Part shown: positions 1 through 5,047 of the stretch, piece after piece
How positions within the stretch are numbered: the stretch's first letter is position 1
Layout: each line of letters begins with the position of its first letter
Origin: Syntrophaceae bacterium UBA1411
GTDB lineage: Bacteria; Desulfobacterota; Syntrophia; Syntrophales; Smithellaceae
NCBI GenBank assembly: GCA_002304995.1
Contig: DBPV01000144.1
Location: forward strand, 1 to 10,768
Reading direction: 5' to 3'
Length of the DNA stretch: 10,768 nt
Program-made: the position numbers and the translations under genes
Notes under the pieces: generated by a model
The model's database searches: none
Told to the model about the DNA's origin: nothing
The model's input: the letters and a program-made list of their open reading frames with translations, nothing else

Positions 1-194
1 ATCTGCAGGGCAAAAACGATTAAAAGCAGCCCGTACAAGCCGTTTTCGTAGTACGGGAGAATTCCCCGGGAGACGGGAAAAAGCACAATGCCGGCGATCA
101 GGAGGGCCATGCCGCCGATCGTCAGGATCACTGCTTCCAGGGATATGTTCGCTTCTTGAAGTAAGGCGTGCGTCGGGCTGTTGGCTTTAGTCAT
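1..194 (-). CDS. Hypothetical small membrane protein (3' end outside window)
   Basis: The minus strand reads ATG at 194-192 and stays open to the window edge, giving 64 visible residues. Residues 19-39 form a clear hydrophobic helix (LEAVILTIGGMALLIAGIVL). After a polar turn containing PYYENG, a second hydrophobic stretch begins near residue 52 and runs off the edge, so this is a protein with at least two membrane helices. The start is supported by a GGAGG ribosome binding site (minus strand of 204-208), nine bases upstream. A nearer upstream ATG (200-198) reads only two codons before TGA and is not the start. I do not recognise the family. It lies downstream of the yqhD-like gene on the same strand, but a likely terminator lies between them. 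Confidence 0.6.
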   Translation of the reverse strand, partial: MTKANSPTHALLQEANISLEAVILTIGGMALLIAGIVLFPVSRGILPYYENGLYGLLLIVFALQ

Positions 195-255
195 GTCATT
201 TCGCCTCCATGGAAATGTCGTGCGGGTCAGTCGCGTATGGAAGAGGAAAAGATGC

Positions 256-275
256 GGGCCGCTTTGGGGCGGCCC
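256..275 (-). terminator. Probable intrinsic terminator after the yqhD-like gene
   Basis: A perfect 7-bp inverted repeat, GGGCCGC at 256-262 and GCGGCCC at 269-275, has a 6-base loop. Read on the minus strand it lies about 55 bases after the reductase stop codon and is followed within a few bases by the pyrimidine-rich stretch ATCTTTTCCTCTTCC. The T tract is broken, so termination may be partial. The rest of the gap 195-330 shows nothing else that I can support. Confidence 0.5.
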
Positions 276-330
276 CCCGCGATCCTGCCGGGGAGCCGCC
301 GCCGTCTGTGCTCAAAGACCACGCCAGCCT

Positions 331-1488
331 TTACAGGCATTGCCTTAAAATTGCTTCGGCGAGCTCCGGTGTAACGTCCCGCTTCTCGCCGAGTTTCGTC
401 ATGTTGTGCGCTTTCAGTCGTTCGACGATGGTCGGAATGATGGCTTCCGTGAGATTGTAATCGCAAAGGCGGGTTCCCACCTGCAAACTTTTGAAGAATT
501 CCCGCGTCCTCGCGATGGCGGCGTCGATGCGGGCCTGTTCGTCGCCGGCTGTAATTTCCCAGACGCGTTCGGCGTACTGCAAAAGCTTTTCCTTTTTTTC
601 GGCGGAACGGATTTCCCAGAGGGCGGGCAAAACGATGGCGAGCGTTCGGGCGTGGTCCAGCCCGCAAAGCGTCGTCATCTCATGGCCGATCATGTGTGTT
701 GCCCAGTCCTGAGGAACGCCGGCGCTGATAAGGCCGTTTAGCGCCAGCGTCGCGCACCACATGAGATTGGCGCGGACGTCGTAATTTTCCGGTTCGGTCA
801 GCGCCCGGGGACCCTCCTCGACGAGCGTCAGGAGCAGGCCTTCCGCGAAGCGGTCCTGCAGTTTGGCGCCGACGGGATAGGTCATGTACTGTTCCATGAC
901 GTGCACGAAGGCATCGACGACGCCGTTGGCAATCTGAACGGGCGGCAGAGAATAGGTCACCTTCGGGTCCAGTACGGAAAACCGGGGAAACAATGAAGGA
1001 TGGGCCAGCGGAAGCTTGGCGTTTAACGCCCGGTTGGTGATGACCGCGCCGTTGTTCATTTCCGAACCGCTCGCCGGCAGCGTCAAGACGGTGCCGAAAG
1101 GCAGGCTCTTTTTAATTTTCGCGCCGTAGCTTTGGACGATTTCCCAGGGGTCGCCCTCATACGGAACGGCGGCCGCGATGAACTTGACGCCGTCGATGAC
1201 GGAGCCGCCGCCGACAGCCAGCAGATAGTCGTGCCCACCCCTGCGGATCATCTCCACGGCGCGCATCAGGGTTTCATAAGTGGGATTGGGCTCAATGCCG
1301 CCGAATTCGTCCACCGTCCGTCCGGAAAGCGCGCTTTGAACGGCGTCGAAAACGCCGTTGCGTTTGATGCTTCCGCCGCCGTAGGTCAGCAGAACCCTGG
1401 CCTCCCTGGGAATTTCTCCGGCGATTTCCTTGATCGTTCCCTCGCCGAAGATGATTTTTGTCGGATTGTAAAATTTGAAATTTTTCAT
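331..1488 (-). CDS. yqhD: YqhD-type NADPH-dependent iron-containing aldehyde reductase
   Basis: This 385-residue protein is a group III (iron-containing) alcohol dehydrogenase. It strongly resembles Escherichia coli YqhD (387 residues, from memory) along its whole length, including the blocks FGGIEPNP (62-69), LTLPASGSE (135-143), NGVVDAFVH (188-196), QDRFAEG (211-217) and GVPQDWATH (257-265). The nucleotide-binding glycine motifs GGGS at 37-40 and 93-96 are present. The expected metal ligands are all present: Asp192, His196, His265 and His279. YqhD enzymes are cytoplasmic and reduce short-chain and lipid-peroxidation aldehydes to alcohols with NADPH. The start ATG is preceded by a G-rich ribosome binding site (GAGGGGGG). 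The gene lies 137 bases downstream of the selenoprotein gene on the same strand with no terminator visible between them, so shared transcription is possible. The natural substrate here is unknown; a butanol dehydrogenase role is the main alternative. Confidence 0.93.
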   Translation of the reverse strand: MKNFKFYNPTKIIFGEGTIKEIAGEIPREARVLLTYGGGSIKRNGVFDAVQSALSGRTVDEFGGIEPNPTYETLMRAVEMIRRGGHDYLLAVGGGSVIDGVKFIAAAVPYEGDPWEIVQSYGAKIKKSLPFGTVLTLPASGSEMNNGAVITNRALNAKLPLAHPSLFPRFSVLDPKVTYSLPPVQIANGVVDAFVHVMEQYMTYPVGAKLQDRFAEGLLLTLVEEGPRALTEPENYDVRANLMWCATLALNGLISAGVPQDWATHMIGHEMTTLCGLDHARTLAIVLPALWEIRSAEKKEKLLQYAERVWEITAGDEQARIDAAIARTREFFKSLQVGTRLCDYNLTEAIIPTIVERLKAHNMTKLGEKRDVTPELAEAILRQCL

Positions 1489-1587
1489 GGTCCCCCCTCA
1501 TGCAAGATGAATTTCCCGGGGCCGGCGCGGATCAGCATCCGGCGGCCACGGCAGCACAACGATGGTCCGGCTGTTCTGTTTGGGAAA

Positions 1588-1616
1588 TTAATAAATTCAA
1601 AGAGCAATAAACGCAA
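1588..1616 (-). promoter_or_regulatory. Weak candidate promoter for the yqhD-like gene
   Basis: On the minus strand TTGCGT (1616-1611) and TATTAA (1593-1588) are 17 bases apart, in an A/T-rich patch between the selenoprotein stop codon and the reductase start. The hexamers match the sigma70 consensus at only three and four of six positions, so this is tentative. It leaves an untranslated leader of roughly 90 bases. Confidence 0.25.
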
Positions 1617-1625
1617 CCCCTTTTT

Positions 1626-2171
1626 CTAGGGAATTTTGGCGTCGATTTCCCGGATCAGCGTTTGCGTCTGATCGGGGAGAAGGTCAAAACCCATGTCTTT
1701 GCGGTAAAGCACGTTCAGATTCCGGTCGATGACCAGGTAAACGCGCTTCGACAGGGGGAGAATCCAGTGGTCCGCGTCATAGCGTTTGGCGATTTTGCCC
1801 TTTTCATCGACGAGCAGCGTCATGTTGTACAGCTTGTGCTTGGTGATGAACTTGCGGTGCGATTCGGCCGAATCGCGCGAGAGTCCCAGGATTTTTATTT
1901 TTCTGGCTTCGTATTTTCCGATGTTTTGTTGAAACTCAACAAACTGGCGAATTCAGGCGCCGGTGTCGTCTTTGGGATAAAAGGCCAGCACCACGGCTTT
2001 ATAGTCTTTGAGCGTTTCGGCCAGCGTCCACATTTTGCCGTCCTGATCGGGCAGCGTAAAGTCCGAGGCTTTCTGACCGGCCGGGATCGCGTCGTTTCTG
2101 ATGTCCGCATTCGCGCAGGCGGTAAGTGCCACAAGCGCAAGCACAAAAACGACAAGTCTGTTCTGTTTCAT
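1626..2171 (-). CDS. Secreted selenocysteine-containing peroxiredoxin (AhpC/TSA, Bcp-like), TGA read as Sec73
   Basis: The reading frame runs from ATG at 2171-2169 to TAG at 1628-1626 and is interrupted only by one in-frame TGA at 1955-1953. Reading that TGA as selenocysteine gives 181 residues. The peroxiredoxin active-site motif PxxxTxxC appears as P66-K-D-D-T70-G-A-U73, so the TGA falls exactly on the peroxidatic cysteine position. Sequence on both sides fits a thioredoxin-fold peroxiredoxin: AIPAGQKASDFTLPDQDGK (28-46), VVLAFYPKDDT (60-70), KIKILGLSRDSAESHRKF (91-108), TLLVDEKGKI (118-127) and RVYLVID (143-149), whose Arg143 is the likely catalytic arginine. No Cys follows Sec73, so there is no resolving cysteine. 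The N-terminus is a signal peptide, with a possible lipobox LTAC ending at Cys19 or type I cleavage after ANA. The start has AAGGAG six bases upstream. The likely role is reduction of peroxides outside the cytoplasm. A conventional annotation would split it into a truncated protein and a fragment. Confidence 0.85.
1925..1943 (-). promoter_or_regulatory. Candidate bacterial SECIS hairpin
   Basis: On the mRNA, the nine bases after the UGA are followed by a perfect 7-bp stem, UUUGUUG (1943-1937) with CAACAAA (1931-1925), closed by the 5-base loop AGUUU (1936-1932). The loop therefore starts 16 bases after the UGA and has G as its second base. Bacterial SECIS elements lie inside the coding sequence, with an apical loop about 16-37 bases after the UGA and a G within the first two loop positions, so spacing and loop both fit. 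SelB is expected to bind this loop. The stem is A/U-rich, unlike the surrounding GC-rich coding sequence. Confidence 0.75.
1953..1955 (-). other. In-frame UGA codon, predicted selenocysteine 73
   Basis: TGA on the minus strand stands at the catalytic position of the peroxiredoxin motif PKDDTGA-U. It is not a general recoding of TGA to tryptophan: the large gene at 5048-6781 and the permease at 8853-10091 both end in TGA, and Trp is encoded by TGG elsewhere in the window. Confidence 0.8.
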
Positions 2172-2241
2172 AAACCTCTCCTTTCCACATATCGGGTTTC
2201 TAAAATGACAACGCCCAACGCGCTATTGCTCCTTAAAAACC

Positions 2242-2271
2242 ATTATATCCCTGCCCGGTACGTTCCGTCAA
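2242..2271 (-). promoter_or_regulatory. Sigma70-type promoter of the selenoprotein peroxiredoxin gene
   Basis: On the minus strand TTGACG (2271-2266) is followed after 18 bases by a perfect TATAAT (2247-2242). This would start transcription near 2235 and leave a leader of about 65 bases before the ATG at 2171. I see no recognisable operator for a peroxide regulator around it. Confidence 0.7.
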
Positions 2272-2319
2272 ACACGACGCCCGCAAAGAGGCGGAATTTG
2301 CCGGTCCTGCACCCCCCCC

Positions 2320-2358
2320 TTGACAAGTTTTTTTTAATGATTATTTTTGGCGTATAAT
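2320..2358 (+). promoter_or_regulatory. Promoter region of hsp20
   Basis: A perfect TTGACA (2320-2325) and a perfect TATAAT (2353-2358) are present but 27 bases apart, too far to be one promoter. TTGACA could pair with TATTTT (2342-2347) at 16 bases, or TATAAT could be used with a weak T-rich -35 region. The leading C in CTTGACA recalls a sigma32 -35 element, but no C-rich -10 follows. The leader 2359-2402 is very A/T-rich. No CIRCE (HrcA) repeat is seen. Confidence 0.4.
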
Positions 2359-2415
2359 AGAAAAATAAGTTAATAATATTAATATATTACAATTCGCTGG
2401 AAAGGAGGAAGGAAT

Positions 2416-2910
2416 ATGATTAAAAATCTGTTGCCCGCCGTAAGGCGAAAAAACGATAAAGCCCTAAGCCGAGCTGAAGAGCATCCATTCTTGCCGATTC
2501 AACGGGAAATGAACCGGCTTTTTGGCGATTTCTTCAGGGATTTCGGCCTGGATCCTTTTGGTCGTGTTCGGGAATTCGGTTTTGAGCCCAGCGTCGATGT
2601 CTGGGAAGACGACAAAAATATTCATATCAAAGCCGAACTGCCCGGTCTCGATGAGAAGGATATTGATGTGACACTCACGCCGGATGCTCTTTCGATCCGG
2701 GGTGAAAAGAAGGAAGAAAAGGAGGAAAAAGAGAATGGCTACTGGCACAAAGAAACCAGTTACGGCTCCTTCTACAGAAGCATCGCTCTTCCCGAAGGCA
2801 TCAATCAGGAAAAAGTGGAGGCAAAGTTTAAAAACGGCGTTCTCAGTATCGAGATCCCTTGGAAGGAAGGCACAAGGGCCGGGAAAAAGGTTGCCATTAA
2901 AACATCATAA
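2416..2910 (+). CDS. hsp20: Small heat-shock protein, Hsp20/alpha-crystallin family
   Basis: This 164-residue cytoplasmic holdase chaperone binds unfolding proteins without ATP and keeps them refoldable. The N-terminal arm (1-55) carries the amphipathic block REMNRLFGDFFRDFG (30-44), typical of class A bacterial Hsp20. The alpha-crystallin domain spans about 56-150: EPSVDVWEDDKNIHIKAELPG (57-77), LSIRGEKKEEKEEKE (92-106), YGSFYRSIALPEGI (116-129) and the conserved close FKNGVLSIEIP (138-148). A short basic C-terminal tail holds VAIKTS in place of a clear I-x-I motif. The start has AAGGAGG (2402-2408) at good spacing. It sits directly upstream of groES-groEL, but a strong terminator lies between, so the chaperone genes are neighbours with separate control. 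Confidence 0.95.
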   Translation: MIKNLLPAVRRKNDKALSRAEEHPFLPIQREMNRLFGDFFRDFGLDPFGRVREFGFEPSVDVWEDDKNIHIKAELPGLDEKDIDVTLTPDALSIRGEKKEEKEEKENGYWHKETSYGSFYRSIALPEGINQEKVEAKFKNGVLSIEIPWKEGTRAGKKVAIKTS

Positions 2911-2919
2911 GTAAACCAA

Positions 2920-2951
2920 GGAGTTTCCCCTTGCGGGAAACTCCCTTTTTT
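2920..2951 (+). terminator. Intrinsic terminator after hsp20
   Basis: A perfect 10-bp stem, GGAGTTTCCC (2920-2929) with GGGAAACTCC (2935-2944), has a 5-base loop and is followed by C and six T. It begins nine bases after the hsp20 stop codon. This is a textbook rho-independent terminator. Confidence 0.93.
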
Positions 2952-2978
2952 CTTGAGCATTCAGCACAGACCCTTATT
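2952..2978 (+). promoter_or_regulatory. Sigma32-like heat-shock promoter of groES-groEL
   Basis: CTTGAGC (2952-2958) and CCCTTATT (2971-2978) are separated by 12 bases. The heat-shock sigma factor (RpoH) consensus is CTTGAAA, 11-15 bases, CCCCATNT. The match starts on the base right after the terminator T tract, and transcription would start near 2985, about 60 bases before groES. No CIRCE inverted repeat is present, so RpoH rather than HrcA control is favoured. Confidence 0.6.
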
Positions 2979-2994
2979 CAAACATTGTTTCTCA

Positions 2995-3011
2995 CGCCTG
3001 CCCGGCAGGCG
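2995..3011 (+). repeat. Perfect 17-base palindrome in the groES leader
   Basis: CGCCTGCC-C-GGCAGGCG is a perfect inverted repeat with 8-base arms and one central base. As RNA it could form a 6-bp stem with a CCCGG loop. It lies between the predicted groES transcription start and its ribosome binding site. It has no T tract on either strand, so it is unlikely to terminate. It could be a regulator site, an mRNA stabiliser or a copy of a dispersed palindromic repeat. Confidence 0.5.
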
Positions 3012-3029
3012 GGATTTATTAATTTTTAT

Positions 3030-3034
3030 GGAGG
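3030..3034 (+). promoter_or_regulatory. Ribosome binding site fixing the groES start
   Basis: GGAGG stands nine bases before the ATG at 3044. It overlaps an out-of-frame ATG at 3028 and is only bases away from the TTG at 3035, which rules these out as the groES start. Confidence 0.8.
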
Positions 3035-3043
3035 TTGGAAAAA

Positions 3044-3334
3044 ATGAACATTAAACCGCTTAATAACCGGATCATTGTTTCCCGTCTGGAAAGTGAAGAA
3101 AAAACGCCCGGCGGCATTATCATTCCGGATACGGCCAGGGAAAAGCCGCAGGAAGGAAAGGTGCTGGCCGTGGGACCCGGCCGCCGCGACAAGGACGGCA
3201 ACCGGATCGCGCTGGAAGTAAAGGAAGGCGATAAGGTTCTCTTTACCAAATGGGGCGGAACGGAAATCAAAATCGATGACCGGGAAATCATGATGATGAA
3301 GGAAGACGATATTCTGGCGGTACTTGAATCGTAA
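3044..3334 (+). CDS. groES: Co-chaperonin GroES (Hsp10)
   Basis: This 96-residue subunit forms the heptameric lid that closes the GroEL folding chamber. It starts MNIKPLNNRIIV, has the mobile loop region at about 17-33 with the GroEL-contacting hydrophobic triplet III (25-27) in GGIIIPDTA, and continues with the typical EGKVLAVGPG (37-46), GDKVLFTKWGGTEI and EDDILAVL segments. The start at 3044 is chosen over the in-frame TTG at 3035 because GGAGG (3030-3034) is nine bases upstream of the ATG and the protein then begins as the family does. The stop codon TAA touches the ribosome binding site of groEL, so the two are translated from one message. Confidence 0.97.
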   Translation: MNIKPLNNRIIVSRLESEEKTPGGIIIPDTAREKPQEGKVLAVGPGRRDKDGNRIALEVKEGDKVLFTKWGGTEIKIDDREIMMMKEDDILAVLES

Positions 3335-3347
3335 GGAGGTTTTTTTC

Positions 3348-4976
3348 ATGACGGCAAAAGAAATCAAATATTCAACCGAAGCCCGGCAGAAAGTTCTGCT
3401 GGGCGTGGATACGCTGGCCAACGCGGTGAAAGTCACGCTGGGGCCGAAGGGACGCAATGTTGTCATCTCGAAAACATGGGGAACGCCCCTGATCACCAAG
3501 GACGGCGTGACGGTCGCCAAGGAAATCGAACTGGAAGATAAGTTTGAAAACATGGGCGCGCAGATGGTCAAGGAAGTCGCGTCCAAAACCTCGGATAAGG
3601 CGGGTGATGGGACCACCACCGCCACGGTGCTGGCCCAGGCGATTTACAGGGAAGGCGCAAAGCTCACCGCTTCCGGAGCCAACCCCATGATGCTGAAACT
3701 CGGCATCGACAAGGCCGTGGAAACCGTGGTCGGCGAGCTTAAAAAGCAGTCGAAGAAAGTCGCCGGTAAAAATGAGATTGCCCAGATCGGCACGGTTTCG
3801 GCCAACAACGACAAAACCGTGGGCGACATGATTTCGGAAGCGATGGAACGCGTAGGCAAAGACGGCGTCATTACCGTCGAGGAAGCCAAAGGCATGGAGA
3901 CCACGCTGGAAATCGTCGAGGGTATGCAGTTTGACCGCGGCTACATTTCGCCTTACTTCGTGACGGATGCCGACAAGATGGAAGTCCTGCTCGAGGACCC
4001 GTACATCCTCATTCACGAAAAGAAAATCTCCGTCATGAAAGACCTCGTGCCGCTTCTGGAGCAGATCGCCAAGTCCGGCAAGTCGCTTTTGATCATCGCC
4101 GAAGAGGTGGAAGGCGAAGCGCTGGCCACCCTGGTGGTCAACAAGGTGCGCGGCACGCTGAAATGCGCCGCCGTCAAAGCGCCCGGCTTCGGCGACCGGC
4201 GTAAAGCGATCCTGCAGGATATCGCCATCCTCACCGGAGGACAGGTCATTTCCGAAGACATGGGCGTCAAGCTGGAAAACGCGACGCTTAAGGATCTGGG
4301 CTCCTGCCGGAAGGTGAAAATCGATAAGGACAACACCACGATTGTGGACGGCGCCGGACGGCGTTCCGACATCGACGCGCGGGTGAAGCAGATCCGGGCG
4401 GAAATCGAGGAGACGAAATCCGACTACGACCGGGAAAAACTTCAGGAGCGACTGGCCAAGATCGTAGGGGGCGTCGCGGTGATCAAAGTCGGCGCGGCGA
4501 CTGAAGTCGAAATGAAGGAAAAGAAGGCCCGTGTGGAAGACGCGCTCAACGCGACGAAGGCGGCCGTGGAAGAAGGCGTGATTCCCGGCGGCGGCGTGGC
4601 TTATATCCGGTCGATCAAGGCGCTCGACGTAGTCGATCTGCCGGAGGAAGAAAAGCAGGGGCTCGACATTGTGCGCCGGGCGCTGACCGCGCCTTTGCGG
4701 CAGATTGCCGTCAACGCCGGCTATGAAGGCACGATTGTCGTGGAAAAAGTCAAGGAGCTCAAAGGCAGCCAGGGCTTTAACGCGGATACCGGCGAATACG
4801 TGGATATGGTCGGCGCGGGCATTATCGACCCGACCAAGGTCGCGCGCTTTGCCATCCAGAACGCCGCGTCCGTTTCGTCTCTGCTTCTGACCACGGAAGC
4901 GATGATTGCGGAAAAACCGAAGAAGAAAACTCCCGCGCCGGCCGCCCCGCCGGATATGGGAGATTACGACTACTAA
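3348..4976 (+). CDS. groEL: Chaperonin GroEL (Hsp60)
   Basis: This 542-residue subunit of the double-ring ATP-driven folding chamber works with GroES. The ATP-binding motifs are intact: LGPKGRNVV (31-39) and AGDGTTTATVLAQAI (85-99), with the catalytic Asp87. Further family blocks include KAPGFGDRRKAIL in the apical domain and EEGVIPGGGVAYIRS in the second equatorial segment. The start ATG at 3348 follows AAGGAGGT (3333-3340); an in-frame upstream ATG at 3324 lies inside groES and has no ribosome binding site. The C-terminus is unusual: instead of repeated Gly-Gly-Met it ends in a Lys-, Pro- and Ala-rich segment, KPKKKTPAPAAPPDMGDYDY. This disordered tail normally projects into the chamber and affects folding rate, so the substitution may matter for substrate choice. 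The rest of the protein looks fully functional. Confidence 0.98.
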   Translation: MTAKEIKYSTEARQKVLLGVDTLANAVKVTLGPKGRNVVISKTWGTPLITKDGVTVAKEIELEDKFENMGAQMVKEVASKTSDKAGDGTTTATVLAQAIYREGAKLTASGANPMMLKLGIDKAVETVVGELKKQSKKVAGKNEIAQIGTVSANNDKTVGDMISEAMERVGKDGVITVEEAKGMETTLEIVEGMQFDRGYISPYFVTDADKMEVLLEDPYILIHEKKISVMKDLVPLLEQIAKSGKSLLIIAEEVEGEALATLVVNKVRGTLKCAAVKAPGFGDRRKAILQDIAILTGGQVISEDMGVKLENATLKDLGSCRKVKIDKDNTTIVDGAGRRSDIDARVKQIRAEIEETKSDYDREKLQERLAKIVGGVAVIKVGAATEVEMKEKKARVEDALNATKAAVEEGVIPGGGVAYIRSIKALDVVDLPEEEKQGLDIVRRALTAPLRQIAVNAGYEGTIVVEKVKELKGSQGFNADTGEYVDMVGAGIIDPTKVARFAIQNAASVSSLLLTTEAMIAEKPKKKTPAPAAPPDMGDYDY

Positions 4977-4985
4977 ACGGCAACG

Positions 4986-5026
4986 GCCGGGCGTCCGCGT
5001 CCTGCGCTTCAGCCGCGGCGCCCGGC
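4986..5026 (+). repeat. GC-rich hairpin between groEL and the DUF6178-like gene
   Basis: GCCGGGCG (4986-4993) pairs with CGCCCGGC (5019-5026). After a single unpaired T, CCGCG (4995-4999) pairs with CGCGG (5014-5018), for 13 base pairs in total around a 14-base loop. It starts nine bases after the groEL stop codon. There is no T tract on either strand, so it is not a standard intrinsic terminator. It could protect the 3' end of the groESL message or lower transcription and translation of the next gene. Confidence 0.65.
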
Positions 5027-5047
5027 ATCGTGAAACAAGCATGGACT

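Noticed and set aside
1626..2171. Peroxiredoxin as a pseudogene caused by a frameshift or nonsense mutation
   Set aside because: Both halves are in the same frame, so there is no frameshift. The only stop lies precisely on the catalytic Cys position and is followed by a well-placed SECIS-like hairpin, which chance mutation would not explain.
2359..2415. RNA thermometer in the hsp20 leader
   Set aside because: The A/U-rich leader has only weak self-complementarity and no segment that convincingly pairs with the AAGGAGG ribosome binding site.
2911..3043. CIRCE element (HrcA binding site) upstream of groES
   Set aside because: No TTAGCACTC-N9-GAGTGCTAA-like inverted repeat is present; the two inverted repeats there are a terminator and an unrelated GC-rich palindrome.
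3372..5042. A 556-residue open frame on the minus strand opposite groEL
   Set aside because: It is the antisense shadow of groEL: low-complexity His/Arg/Gly-rich composition, no ribosome binding site and no recognisable domain.
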